Origin: JAHFLF01 sp964560145
Lineage (GTDB): Bacteria; Patescibacteriota; Minisyncoccia; UBA6257; 1-14-0-10-44-23
Assembly: GCA_964560145.1 (NCBI GenBank)
Contig: CAZLKS010000008.1
Span: 1 to 31,203, forward strand
DNA length: 31,203 nt
Direction of reading: 5' to 3'
Under the pieces are notes generated by a model, which did not search any database, had not been told where the DNA came from, and worked only from the letters and a program-made list of their open reading frames with translations. Both the position numbers and the translations under genes were made by a program. Of this stretch, positions 14,746 to 22,358 are shown in pieces. The number at the start of each line of letters is the position of its first letter. Within the stretch, counting starts at the first letter, position 1.

Positions 14746-15123
14746 ATGATTCACGAATCAGTTCTTCCGAAAATTAAGTCTGGTGCTACTGTGCGCGTTT
14801 GGGAAACCATCAAAGATGGCGAAAAAACTCGTGAAGGGCGTTTTGAAGGTGTAATCATCGCTCGTAAACACGGTAGCGAAGCAGGTGCTTCTTTCACGGT
14901 TCGCGCAACGCTCGCCGGCGAGGGAGTAGAAAAGACCTATCCTTTGCACTGCCCATCGATTACTAAAGTTGAAGTTTTGAGCTCTCCGAAAAAAGTTAGC
15001 CGTAGCAAGATTTACTACATCCGCGACATCAGCCGCAAACAGCTCCGTCGCACGACTGCTGTTAACGCCGACAAGACTGCACGGGTTGCGAAGGATGCGA
15101 AGACTTCGACCGAAACAAAGTAA
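14746..15123 (+). CDS. rplS: 50S ribosomal protein bL19
   Basis: This 125-residue protein has the bL19 core: KIKSGATVRVWETIKDGEK, RFEGVIIARKHG, SFTVRATLAGEGVEKTYPLH, CPSITKVEVL and RSKIYYIRD. bL19 sits at the 30S-50S interface near bridge B8 in the ribosome. The C-terminal tail (about 100-125) is Thr/Lys-rich and less conserved. The usual neighbours trmD, rimM and rpsP are absent here; the gene stands alone with its own promoter and a strong terminator, a reduced arrangement. ATG 14746 is the conserved family start. Confidence 0.96.
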   Translation: MIHESVLPKIKSGATVRVWETIKDGEKTREGRFEGVIIARKHGSEAGASFTVRATLAGEGVEKTYPLHCPSITKVEVLSSPKKVSRSKIYYIRDISRKQLRRTTAVNADKTARVAKDAKTSTETK

Positions 15124-15129
15124 AAATCC

Positions 15130-15160
15130 ATAAAACCGCCGCAAGGCGGTTTTATGTTTG
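15130..15160 (+). terminator. rplS intrinsic terminator
   Basis: An 11-bp perfect stem ATAAAACCGCC/GGCGGTTTTAT (15130-15140, 15145-15155) with a GCAA tetraloop. The A/T flanks make it work in both orientations. Confidence 0.9.
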
Positions 15161-15185
15161 AATTATTTTCCAGTTTAGGTATACT
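15157..15185 (+). promoter_or_regulatory. tRNA-Leu(GAG) promoter
   Basis: TTTGAA (15157-15162), 17 bp, TATACT (15180-15185). It predicts a start near 15192, 17 nt before the tRNA. Confidence 0.65.
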
Positions 15186-15208
15186 AGGTTAATCAAATTC
15201 TATTTGAT

Positions 15209-15289
15209 GCACGGGTGGCGAAATGGCAGACGCACTACCTTGAGGTGGTAGCGCCGCAAGGCATGTGGGTTCAAGTCCCACCCCGTGCA
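15209..15289 (+). tRNA. tRNA-Leu (anticodon GAG)
   Basis: An 81-nt class II tRNA: acceptor GCACGGG/CCCGTGC, discriminator A at 15289, anticodon stem CTACC/GGTAG around loop TTGAGGT (anticodon GAG), long variable arm (CGCCGCAAGGCAT), T arm GTGGG-TTCAAGT-CCCAC. CCA is not encoded. The assembly gap begins 2 nt after the tRNA, and a partial inverted copy of its 3' end lies just beyond the gap. Confidence 0.94.
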
Positions 15290-15291
15290 CA

Positions 15292-15391
15292 NNNNNNNNN
15301 NNNNNNNNNNNNNNNNNNNNNNNNNNNNNNNNNNNNNNNNNNNNNNNNNNNNNNNNNNNNNNNNNNNNNNNNNNNNNNNNNNNNNNNNNNN
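15292..15391. other. Assembly gap (100 N) directly after tRNA-Leu(GAG)
   Basis: A 100-N placeholder of unknown length. Position immediately 3' of a tRNA suggests, but does not prove, that tRNA-end repeats such as those at 312-693 broke the assembly. Confidence 0.99.
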
Positions 15392-15406
15392 GGCCTGTTC
15401 TTTTTT

Positions 15407-15432
15407 TGTGCATCAACGGGGTGGGACTTGAA
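15407..15432 (-). repeat. Inverted partial copy of the tRNA-Leu(GAG) 3' end
   Basis: ACGGGGTGGGACTTGAA (15416-15432) is the exact reverse complement of 17 nt of the tRNA 3' part (15270-15286). The adjoining TGTGCA also matches the tRNA end once four inserted bases are allowed for. A perfect palindrome GGACTGCAGTCC follows at 15438-15449. Confidence 0.65.
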
Positions 15433-15513
15433 TCGTCGGACTGCAGTCCCGCGCTGGTCTTGGTTGATTTTTGTTGCTACAGTGAAAAGCGGTCATTCAA
15501 AAAGGAGGCCTCC

Positions 15514-16233
15514 ATGCTCAGCGCGTTCACATGCGTACTGCGGATGGTTGGGCTTCTCGCAATCATCTGGACGTTCGGTCTCGCCTTCGGACTCATCGCG
15601 CTGCTGCTCATTCTCTGTGGCGGACTGCGGGTGAAGGGCTGGTGGCGACTCGTGAAGCCGCGTCGTACTGGCGTGCTGATTGCCGCAACTCATCCGAGTG
15701 TCTGGGAGCCGATAATCCTCGCCGCTCTCTACGCACCAATCTACTTGGTGATGCCGTGGCGAACTCCTTGGAGTACGCCAGATGCTGGAAACTTCACCAA
15801 TCGTTGGTATTGGAGGTGGCTCAAGCTTCGCGCCGTCCCGATTCCGCGCGGTCATGGACGAGCTCTTCTGCTGGCGACGTGCCAGATAAAAGCTCTTCTT
15901 GCACAGGGGGAAACGGTCATTCTTTTCCCTGGCGGCGGTCGCGAGGCTCGTGGTAAGGAGTTCGTGCATTCGGCGGGTGGCGTTTCAATCAGACGACTTC
16001 GCACCGCGGGACTCGGAAGAGTCGTTGACGAGAACACACTGGTCATTCCAGTTTTTGTCGCTCGCGAGCTCGATAGACGCGAGCAGATACACGGGCGGCC
16101 CGACCGCTGGCATCATATGACGATTATCGTCGGCGACCCTATCCAATTCGCTCCAGGGACAACGCCCGAAACGATGGCGAGGGTTGTCGAGTACCGTCTG
16201 ATGGAGCTGGCAGATACAAATTCCGTGCGGTAG
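15514..16233 (+). CDS. PlsC-like acyltransferase family protein
   Basis: This 239-residue protein has an N-terminal transmembrane helix (about 8-32, GLLAIIWTFGLAFGLIALLL) and an acyltransferase core resembling 1-acyl-glycerol-3-phosphate acyltransferases. Motif I is THPSVWEP, that is H-x4-E rather than the canonical H-x4-D. Motif III is VILFPGGGREARG, where FPEGTRS is usual. These changes suggest a divergent or different acyl acceptor, so phospholipid synthesis is a guess. The gene is GC-richer than its neighbours, with a strong AAAGGAGG Shine-Dalgarno 6 nt before ATG 15514, unlike the local housekeeping genes. A 10-bp hairpin overlaps its stop codon. It lies just after an assembly gap. Confidence 0.7.
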   Translation: MLSAFTCVLRMVGLLAIIWTFGLAFGLIALLLILCGGLRVKGWWRLVKPRRTGVLIAATHPSVWEPIILAALYAPIYLVMPWRTPWSTPDAGNFTNRWYWRWLKLRAVPIPRGHGRALLLATCQIKALLAQGETVILFPGGGREARGKEFVHSAGGVSIRRLRTAGLGRVVDENTLVIPVFVARELDRREQIHGRPDRWHHMTIIVGDPIQFAPGTTPETMARVVEYRLMELADTNSVR

Positions 16234-16252
16234 CTTCGGCGCCGCACGGAAA
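16221..16252 (+). terminator. Hairpin overlapping the acyltransferase stop codon
   Basis: TTCCGTGCGG (16221-16230) pairs perfectly with CCGCACGGAA (16242-16251). The stop TAG is in the loop. No T tract follows, so it may be an RNA-stabilising or factor-dependent end rather than an intrinsic terminator. Confidence 0.4.
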
Positions 16253-16307
16253 GGAGATTTGATGGTATTATCACTTTGATTGCGTATTACTGGTCGTGCA
16301 TGAACAT

Positions 16308-16715
16308 ATGGAGCTCCAAGTTGGCGTAAAAGTTTTATTAAAAAATAGAGAGGGGAAGTATCTGTTCCTGCATCGCTCTTTAAAGAAATACCCTGAGGTG
16401 AATCGGCTTTGGGATTTTCCGGGTGGGCGAATTAATGTCGGTAAGCCTCTACTCGAGAATCTGAAGCGCGAAGTTTTAGAAGAAACTGGGATGCGTATTA
16501 TTGGTACACCGGAACTGATTGGTGCGCAGGATATTTTGAAACCTGGACTCGATAAGCATATCGTTCGATTGACGTATACGGTGGATATTGATGAGCGGGT
16601 GCCGAAGTTGAGCGATGAGCACGATGATTTTGCCTGGCTTTCTATCGACGAGATTCGCAATCGTGAAGATTTTGATTCGATTCTCCGAGAACTATTAACA
16701 ACTGTGACGTTGTAG
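16308..16715 (+). CDS. Nudix hydrolase
   Basis: A 135-residue Nudix fold protein that would hydrolyse a nucleoside diphosphate linked to another moiety. The Nudix box is recognisable as FPGGRINVGKPLLENL followed by KREVLEETGM. The catalytic REVLEETG part is intact, but the first Glu of the Gx5Ex7REUxEExGU consensus is Lys (GRINVGK), so metal binding may be altered. ATG 16308 is chosen because MELQVGVKVLL starts the first strand; GTG 16296 is an in-frame alternative 5 nt after TATTAC (16285-16290). recO follows after 2 nt, forming an operon. The substrate cannot be inferred. Confidence 0.85.
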   Translation: MELQVGVKVLLKNREGKYLFLHRSLKKYPEVNRLWDFPGGRINVGKPLLENLKREVLEETGMRIIGTPELIGAQDILKPGLDKHIVRLTYTVDIDERVPKLSDEHDDFAWLSIDEIRNREDFDSILRELLTTVTL

Positions 16716-16717
16716 CT

Positions 16718-17245
16718 ATGAACGAATGTGCAACTAACGCGCTCGTGCTTGATATAACGCAGACTGGTGAGTATGACGGGCGTGTTACTTTATTTACAGA
16801 AACAATGGGTAAGATTGTCGCACGGGCGAAGAGTGTTTTTAAGCTTGGAGGTAAGCTGGCTGGGCATTTGCAGCCGCTTACGATTGCCCGAGTTCGCCTG
16901 GTTGAAAAGAAGGGTGTTCAGATTGTCGATGCAATCACGGTGAAGCGTCTCGTGACTGCTATCACTCCAACTACCGAGGCTAAGCGATTTTTGGCGGTAG
17001 CCCGACTTATTGATGAGTTGACGCAGTCACATCATCCGGACGGTGATTTGTGGGCGCTCATTGTCTCGGGCCGACTCGCTCAGCGTGAACTACTGACCGT
17101 GCTCGGTTTTGATCCTGAGCATGCAAAGTGTAATCGTTGCGAAAAAACAAATCCAAACCATTTCTTGATTCGTGATGCGGTGTATGTGTGTACACCATGC
17201 TTTTTGAAAATTGGCACACGCTCAGCTCAAGACATTCGTCTGTGA
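16718..17245 (+). CDS. recO: RecO-like DNA repair protein
   Basis: At 175 residues this is shorter than typical RecO (about 240), but the key parts are present. The N-terminal OB-fold segment has TNALVLDITQTGEYDGRVTLFT and GKIVARAKSVFKLGGKLAGHLQPL. A short helical domain follows, and the C-terminal zinc site is formed by CNRC and CTPC, 15 residues apart. RecO binds ssDNA and SSB and, with RecR, loads RecA at gaps. The C-terminal helical part is reduced compared with E. coli, consistent with a compact genome. It starts 2 nt after the nudix gene. The promoter of the next gene begins right after its stop codon. Confidence 0.85.
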   Translation: MNECATNALVLDITQTGEYDGRVTLFTETMGKIVARAKSVFKLGGKLAGHLQPLTIARVRLVEKKGVQIVDAITVKRLVTAITPTTEAKRFLAVARLIDELTQSHHPDGDLWALIVSGRLAQRELLTVLGFDPEHAKCNRCEKTNPNHFLIRDAVYVCTPCFLKIGTRSAQDIRL

Positions 17246-17251
17246 TATAAT
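17246..17251 (+). promoter_or_regulatory. Extended -10 element, leaderless start
   Basis: TGATATAAT (17243-17251) is a consensus extended -10. It ends exactly 6 nt before ATG 17258. Confidence 0.65.
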
Positions 17252-17257
17252 TGAACT

Positions 17258-19048
17258 ATGGACGAATTAACGCCACCAGCTTCTTTTCCTTCTCCGTCGC
17301 CAGTTGATACTGCGGGATCAACTTCAGGGCTAACAAAAAAGATTCTTATCGGGAGTATTACACTCGCGATTCTTATCGTTGGGTTTGTTGCCTGGTGGAT
17401 GTTTAGTAGTAGCGGCAAGGGGCTGACGGTTTCTATTGTTGCTCCTGAAAGCTTACAAGCGGGAATTCCAGCTGAAATCTCAGTTAACATGAGTAATGAT
17501 TCGGGTAGTGACCTCAAAGACGCACAGGTGAGCTTATCGTTGCCCGACGGACTAATCTTTGTTGGTACTCCTGGCAAAAGAAGCGTCGAGAATCATAAAG
17601 TGGGCATTCTACCCGCTGACCAGCTAACCAAGGAGACGTTTATGGTTATGCCGACGACTATTCAAAACGCCCTTGTTTCAGTTAAAGCGTCGGTGTCCTA
17701 CATTCCTGGCGCTTTGAGCTCGCGTTTTCAAAAAGATATTACGGAAAGTATTGTTGTTGGTGAGCCCGGTATTCAGCTCAATATTGCACCACCGACGAAG
17801 GTCTTCGGCGGTGAGGAATTTGAAATCGAAATTACGTATCGCAATACGTCAAAGACCGATTTTTCGTCTGCCGAAATCAATCTCAGCTATCCGATTGGTT
17901 TTACTTTTGGATCCGCGACGAAGACGGCTAGTGATGCTGCTCATACAACATATGCAATTGACGCTCTACCGGCTGGTGGCGAGGGTAGCTTCTCCATTAA
18001 AGGCTTTGTTGTCGGGCAAGACAATGAGAATTTCATTATCAAAGGAGTAATGCGTGCGGTCATTGGTGAGGGTACGTATGACATTGGTAGTCAGGCTGCA
18101 ACGGTGATAGTGCAACCGTCGCCGCTTTCTATTCAAGTTGAGGTGTTGCCTTCAAACACTGCTACTTTTGGTCTCGGAGATTCACTCCGCTATCGTTTGA
18201 ATTACAAAAACAATACCCAGATTGGTCTGCGTGACGTCATCGTGCGCGCCAAGTTAACGGGAGAGATGTTTGATTTGCGAACACTGAAGTCGACCGGTGT
18301 TTTGCGGGCAACTGATAACACAATTATCTGGAATGCCGCTCGGGTTCCGCAGTTTGCAACGCTCGCCCCGGGAGCTTCAGGTTCGGTTGAGTTTTCGGTG
18401 CAGCTCCGGACGGCGTACCCGATTACTCGGTTAAGTTCGAAGAACTACTCGGTGAGTGTTAAGGCAGAGATTGAATCGCCAACGGTACCAGCAAATGTTG
18501 CGGCGGGTAAAACGCTGGGAATAGCCGAGCTCAGTAACAAAGTTCGCGGGTTATTAAATGTTTCAAGTATTGGGTATTACCGAGATGCAGTCAGTGGCAT
18601 TGTTAATAATGGCGTTTTCCCACCGCGCGTGGGGCAGCCAACCCAGTTTACAATTCATTGGGTTCTGCGTAATATGAGCACCGATGTTGATACAGTACAT
18701 ACGCGTGCCTTTTTAGGGCCAAATGTGCGATATACCGGCATCTACAAGAGTTCAGTTGCTAGTACGACTTTTGCCTACAACGATCGGACTCAGGAGGTGA
18801 TGTGGGACGTTGCTCAAATTCAGGCCACGCGCGGCATTTTGACTGACCCACTTACCTTGACCTTCCAAGTTGAATTGACGCCGGCAATCGACCAGGTTCA
18901 GACCAGTCCCGTTATTATTCAGGAAACAGGCGTTACCTATCGAGACCTTTTTACCAGCGAATCACTTGCAAATACGGCTAAGCCGATAACGACACGCCTG
19001 CCAGATGATGCGACGCTCGGCGGAAGTGACCGAAGTGTTAAAGAATAA
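17258..19048 (+). CDS. Surface protein with repeated beta-sandwich (DUF11/CARDB-like) domains
   Basis: This 596-residue protein has a Pro/Ser-rich cytoplasmic N-terminus, one transmembrane helix (about 28-50, KILIGSITLAILIVGFVAWW) and a long extracellular part made of at least three or four similar beta-sandwich modules. Each has the pattern of a strand, an asymmetric 'NxS' turn and a conserved LPDGLxFV- or LSYPIGFTFG-type strand, for example near residues 65-110, 175-225, 285-345 and 455-515. Such modules occur in adhesins and surface-layer-associated proteins of many bacteria. The role is probably in the cell envelope or attachment; the ligand is unknown. It has its own leaderless-type promoter. 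glyS follows on the same strand. Confidence 0.75.
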   Translation: MDELTPPASFPSPSPVDTAGSTSGLTKKILIGSITLAILIVGFVAWWMFSSSGKGLTVSIVAPESLQAGIPAEISVNMSNDSGSDLKDAQVSLSLPDGLIFVGTPGKRSVENHKVGILPADQLTKETFMVMPTTIQNALVSVKASVSYIPGALSSRFQKDITESIVVGEPGIQLNIAPPTKVFGGEEFEIEITYRNTSKTDFSSAEINLSYPIGFTFGSATKTASDAAHTTYAIDALPAGGEGSFSIKGFVVGQDNENFIIKGVMRAVIGEGTYDIGSQAATVIVQPSPLSIQVEVLPSNTATFGLGDSLRYRLNYKNNTQIGLRDVIVRAKLTGEMFDLRTLKSTGVLRATDNTIIWNAARVPQFATLAPGASGSVEFSVQLRTAYPITRLSSKNYSVSVKAEIESPTVPANVAAGKTLGIAELSNKVRGLLNVSSIGYYRDAVSGIVNNGVFPPRVGQPTQFTIHWVLRNMSTDVDTVHTRAFLGPNVRYTGIYKSSVASTTFAYNDRTQEVMWDVAQIQATRGILTDPLTLTFQVELTPAIDQVQTSPVIIQETGVTYRDLFTSESLANTAKPITTRLPDDATLGGSDRSVKE

Positions 19049-19074
19049 TTAATCCTAAGTAATCTGTATTGGGT

Positions 19075-20421
19075 ATGAGTACACAAGAAAAAGAAGGCAT
19101 TATGGACAAGTTGGTATCGCTCTGTAAGCGCCGCGGTTTTATTTTTGCCGGCAGTGAAATCTACGGCGGACTAGCCAACTCATGGGACTACGGTCCACTT
19201 GGTGCGCAGCTCAAAAAGAATATCAAAGACGAGTGGTGGCGCCGGTTTGTTGAGCACCGCAGCGACATGGTGGGTATTGATGCCGCGTTAATAATGAATC
19301 CCAAGGTCTGGGAGGCTTCTGGCCACTTGGCGACGTTTAGCGATCCGCTCGTTGAATGCAAAAAGTGTCACGAACGATACCGAGCTGATCAAATTGATAT
19401 CAAGGCACCTTGCTTAAACTGTAAGGCTAAAGAAAGTTTTACTGAAGCGAAGCAGTTTAATATGATGCTTAAGACCTCGCTCGGTCCGAAAGAGGATACC
19501 TCGAGCGTTGCATATTTGCGTCCAGAAACGGCGCAGGCGATGTTTGTGAATTTCAAAAATGTGCTGGACACGAGTCGCAAGCGTCTGCCGTTTGGTATCG
19601 CTTCGCAGGGTCGTGCATTTAGAAATGAAATTACTCCGGGCAACTTTGTTTTTCGTCAGCGCGAATTTGATTTGATGGAGTTCGAGTATTTCGTGAAGCC
19701 ATCTGAGTGGGAACAGTATTTCGAATACTGGCTTACTGAAATGAAAAAATGGGTCAGAGACCTTGGTGTTGCCGACGCGAAAGTTCATTACGTTGAGATT
19801 CCGGAAGCCGACCGTGCTCACTACAGTAAAAGAACGATTGACGTTGAGTATGAGTATCCTTTTGGTCAGAAAGAACTCTACGGTCTGGCGTATCGAGGTA
19901 GTTTTGATTTGGACAGCCACATGAAAGCGAGTGGTGCCGATTTGCAGTATATGGACCCTCAGACCAACGAGAAGTTCGTGCCGCACGTCATCGAACCGGC
20001 GTTCGGATTGGACCGCAGCGTACTTGTCACGCTTTTGGAAGCCTACACCGAAGATACTGCCAACGAGCGAACCTATCTCAAACTGCCGTACTGGACGGCG
20101 CCATACAAAGCGGCCGTCTTCCCACTTCTTGCGAACAAGCCAGCCCTCGTAGAAAAAGCTCGGAGTGTCTTCGACCAGCTCAAAACCCAGTTTACCGTCG
20201 CCTGGGATGACCGCGGCAACGTCGGTAAGCGCTATTACGCACAGGATGAGATTGGTACACCATTTTGCATCACGGTGGATTTTGACACGCTTGGTGAGGA
20301 GGGGAGTGACCCAGCAAAGATTGATACCGTGACCGTCCGTAACCGCGACACGATGGCTCAGGAGCGCGTGAAGATTAGCGATTTACAATCATACTTGGCT
20401 GACAAGTTGGCAAAAGGGTAG
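19075..20421 (+). CDS. glyS: Glycyl-tRNA synthetase (class II, homodimeric type)
   Basis: At 448 residues this ligates glycine to tRNA-Gly. It starts EKEGIMDKLVSLCKRRGFIF and shows GGLANSWDYGPLGAQLKKNI, a zinc-binding insert (CKKCHERYRADQ and CLNCK), the motif 2 region FGIASQGRAFRNEITPGNF with RQREFDLMEFEYF, and the motif 3 region PHVIEPAFGLDRSVLVTLLE. A C-terminal anticodon-binding domain with KRYYAQDEIGTPFC and VTVRNRDTMAQERV follows. It is the eukaryote/archaeal/Gram-positive alpha2 type, not the alpha2beta2 form. ATG 19075 is chosen; a TTG lies two codons upstream. A TAATCT hexamer (19060-19065) makes a near-leaderless mRNA plausible. A terminator follows at 20446. Confidence 0.96.
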   Translation: MSTQEKEGIMDKLVSLCKRRGFIFAGSEIYGGLANSWDYGPLGAQLKKNIKDEWWRRFVEHRSDMVGIDAALIMNPKVWEASGHLATFSDPLVECKKCHERYRADQIDIKAPCLNCKAKESFTEAKQFNMMLKTSLGPKEDTSSVAYLRPETAQAMFVNFKNVLDTSRKRLPFGIASQGRAFRNEITPGNFVFRQREFDLMEFEYFVKPSEWEQYFEYWLTEMKKWVRDLGVADAKVHYVEIPEADRAHYSKRTIDVEYEYPFGQKELYGLAYRGSFDLDSHMKASGADLQYMDPQTNEKFVPHVIEPAFGLDRSVLVTLLEAYTEDTANERTYLKLPYWTAPYKAAVFPLLANKPALVEKARSVFDQLKTQFTVAWDDRGNVGKRYYAQDEIGTPFCITVDFDTLGEEGSDPAKIDTVTVRNRDTMAQERVKISDLQSYLADKLAKG

Positions 20422-20445
20422 AGGCGGGGTTTTTGATTAGCATGA

Positions 20446-20478
20446 ACCGACCCTTCGTCGGTGTTTTGACTTTTTGAT
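20446..20478 (+). terminator. glyS intrinsic terminator
   Basis: ACCGAC-CCTTC-GTCGGT (20446-20462) followed by GTTTTGACTTTTTG. The T tract overlaps the -35 of the next promoter. Confidence 0.7.
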
Positions 20479-20494
20479 TAAATAGTTATATAAT
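20466..20494 (+). promoter_or_regulatory. Near-consensus sigma70 promoter of the secreted coiled-coil gene
   Basis: TTGACT (20466-20471), 17 bp, TATAAT (20489-20494), among the best promoters in the window. It predicts a leader of about 65 nt. Confidence 0.8.
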
Positions 20495-20500
20495 ATAGGC

Positions 20501-20541
20501 TGATTCGCATTTTTAGTTCCGCTGGGAATTAATGCGGATTC
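20501..20541 (+). promoter_or_regulatory. Structured leader hairpin upstream of the secreted coiled-coil gene
   Basis: GATTCGCAT pairs with ATGCGGATTC (one bulge, one G-U). Within its loop AGTTCC pairs with GGAATT around GCTG. The stacked hairpin occupies the 5' end of the predicted mRNA, then GCTTCGGTTTTTT and the SD GGAGGGG. It could stabilise the mRNA or regulate it. Confidence 0.45.
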
Positions 20542-20566
20542 TCGCTTCGGTTTTTTGGAGGGGAGC

Positions 20567-21748
20567 ATGAATCAGCTCATCTGTCGGTTCGTTTTCGGTT
20601 TGCTGTTTGCGGTTATCGTCTTCGCTGGATTCGATTCGGCCAAGGCGCAGGAGGATGTCGACCCGTCGGACATTCCGGCGAGGCACGCTGTTATCGGCGT
20701 GCGTGTCAAGGACAACGTCTCGCGGCATCTCGAGATCTCCATCTTCGAGCAGAACCTCGTGACGGGGAAGTTCGAGGTGGCGCTGCGTCCCAAGGTTCGC
20801 AACGTCGCAGCATGGCGGCCGTTCAACTGGCAGAGTGCACGCGTCGGTGCGCGTTACTTCCTGCATGTCGTGGACATCGAGCATGGGCAGGTGACCGAAC
20901 GTCGGTTCACGCAGACCGATCAGCCGCACCTCCTCGTCATGCAGCTCATTCCGCGGCCAACGCCGACCGAGCAGGTTCTGGCGCTGCGCCAGGAGCTCGC
21001 CGACCTCAAGGTGGCGAAGTACGAGGAGAGCCTCGCACTCCAGAAGCAAGTCGGTGATCTCCGCGTTGAAGCCGACATGGAGCGTGCTGGACGTCTGGAT
21101 CGCGAGGCGCAGATTCGCGTCCTCAAGGAGGGTCTTGCGACTCAGCAGGCGCAGTACGCTGTGCTGGCTTTCGAGAAGCAGGAGCTCGCGAAGCGCTATG
21201 ATGCAAAGGAGGCAGAGCGTGGTGCCGTCGCCGATGAGTTGATTCGGACTCGTGTCGAGGGCAACGCAAAGGACGAGACGATTACGTCGCTTCGGCGAAC
21301 TATCTCCGTCTTTGGCCCGCAGACGTTCACCATCATTCGGGACCCGGCGTTGGTCAATCCGAGTGTCTATCGTGCGGGAGCGACGATGGCCAGACTCGGG
21401 GCTTGGTACATCTTCCCAGGCGCCAACGTTGAGTTCCACGTGGACGAGCTGATGTTCAACTACCAAATCAGCAACAGCATGTCCATGACGGATGCTCAGG
21501 TTTGGGTCAACGGTAAGAAGTACTCTTCCACGTGTGCCATTCTCTCAGGGGCTCAGGGAACGGCGTTCTTCGACTACGCAGCAGCGGAGCCGGGAACCGT
21601 TCTTTACGTTGAGTTCTTCGGGGATATCCCAAGCTCCTATCCGGGAACCTACGCCTCGCCAATCGACCTTGCCGGCTGGGGCACGTACGGCGGCGGGCCG
21701 AACTACCTGCCGAGTCCGGTCCCTGGCCAGGACATCATCATCTACTAG
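20567..21748 (+). CDS. Secreted or surface coiled-coil protein of unknown function
   Basis: This 393-residue protein has a classical signal peptide (MNQLICRFVFGLLFAVIVFA..., cleavage probable after AKA at about residue 27). A beta-rich domain follows (35-125), then a charged coiled coil (about 128-245, QVLALRQELADLKVAKYEES onward), then a beta-rich C-terminal domain (about 255-393) rich in Gly, Tyr and Pro. No known family is recognised. ATG 20567 follows a GGAGGGG Shine-Dalgarno; an in-frame TTG four codons earlier is less likely. The gene is clearly GC-richer than flanking glyS, has its own near-consensus promoter, a hairpin leader and a strong terminator, and so forms an independent unit. 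Export and a structural or adhesive role are inferred from architecture only. Confidence 0.75.
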   Translation: MNQLICRFVFGLLFAVIVFAGFDSAKAQEDVDPSDIPARHAVIGVRVKDNVSRHLEISIFEQNLVTGKFEVALRPKVRNVAAWRPFNWQSARVGARYFLHVVDIEHGQVTERRFTQTDQPHLLVMQLIPRPTPTEQVLALRQELADLKVAKYEESLALQKQVGDLRVEADMERAGRLDREAQIRVLKEGLATQQAQYAVLAFEKQELAKRYDAKEAERGAVADELIRTRVEGNAKDETITSLRRTISVFGPQTFTIIRDPALVNPSVYRAGATMARLGAWYIFPGANVEFHVDELMFNYQISNSMSMTDAQVWVNGKKYSSTCAILSGAQGTAFFDYAAAEPGTVLYVEFFGDIPSSYPGTYASPIDLAGWGTYGGGPNYLPSPVPGQDIIIY

Positions 21749-21764
21749 TCGCACAAGTCGTTCG

Positions 21765-21804
21765 GGCGCGCTTCGGTTTTCACCGGGGCGTGCCTTTTCG
21801 TTTT
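21765..21804 (+). terminator. Intrinsic terminator of the secreted coiled-coil gene
   Basis: GGCGCGCTTCGG (21765-21776) pairs with CCGGGGCGTGCC (21783-21794) over 12 bp including three G-U pairs, loop TTTTCA, followed by TTTTCGTTTT. Confidence 0.85.
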
Positions 21805-21809
21805 AAGCT

Positions 21810-21839
21810 TTGGTATTTTTTTATTTGATTTGATATGCT
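21810..21839 (+). promoter_or_regulatory. Promoter of the 137-residue unknown gene
   Basis: TTGGTA (21810-21815), 18 bp, TATGCT (21834-21839); start predicted near 21846, about 16 nt before the ATG. Confidence 0.5.
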
Positions 21840-21861
21840 ACTAGTGAAAGGCGGTGAGGGT

Positions 21862-22275
21862 ATGACGAAGAAGGTGGATAGCAAGCAGCAGCGAATCGAA
21901 GAGCTTCTGAGTATCGCAGTTACGCGGCTCCATGTGCCGCTTATCCAGCAGCCCGAGCGGGTGCAAATAGTGGGTTTGCTCGAGAATGCCATGTGTCAGA
22001 AGCCCGACATTCCGGGGTCTGAGCTCTTGAAGCTCCTGAAGAAGGTCGAGGATTTCCGGCAGTGGCGGAGGGAAGAGTCCGGCATGGCATTCTTTCCTGC
22101 GACCATCGCCGGCGATGAGGATCCGCTCGCTGGGGCGATGCGCTGCATCGCCTTCGACGAGCTATGCATGGCAAAAGAGATCCTGCAGGAGTGTTTTAAG
22201 GGCCAGCAGGATTGGGAAGGAGTGCTCGATGGCGATGAGCTCTCGGAGCTCATGCGATTGACTGACAGCAACTAG
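21862..22275 (+). CDS. Small helical hypothetical protein
   Basis: A soluble, mostly helical protein of 137 residues (KQQRIEELLSIAVTRLH, GSELLKLLKKVEDFRQWRRE, DELCMAKEILQECFKG). It has no signal peptide, membrane segment or recognisable catalytic motif, and I do not recognise a family. ATG 21862 is preferred over the in-frame ATG at 21835, which lies inside the promoter -10. A purine-rich stretch, AGGCGGTGAGGG, precedes the ATG. The gene is GC-richer than the core genes and has its own promoter and terminator, the same organisation as the secreted coiled-coil gene just upstream. Confidence 0.65.
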   Translation: MTKKVDSKQQRIEELLSIAVTRLHVPLIQQPERVQIVGLLENAMCQKPDIPGSELLKLLKKVEDFRQWRREESGMAFFPATIAGDEDPLAGAMRCIAFDELCMAKEILQECFKGQQDWEGVLDGDELSELMRLTDSN

Positions 22276-22282
22276 CGCTACT

Positions 22283-22318
22283 GGGCACTGAGAAGAACTC
22301 GGTGCCCTTCGCATTTTC
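22283..22318 (+). terminator. Intrinsic terminator
   Basis: GGGCACTGAG (22283-22292) pairs with CTCGGTGCCC (22298-22307), loop AAGAA, followed by TTCGCATTTTCG. Confidence 0.75.
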
Positions 22319-22358
22319 GTGAAAGATTGGTACACTCTTTGCATAATTAAATTCATTT

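Noticed and set aside
20513..21466. Long minus-strand frame opposite the secreted coiled-coil gene
   Set aside because: It is a shadow of the high-GC plus-strand gene, which has a signal peptide, SD, promoter and terminator; the minus frame has none.
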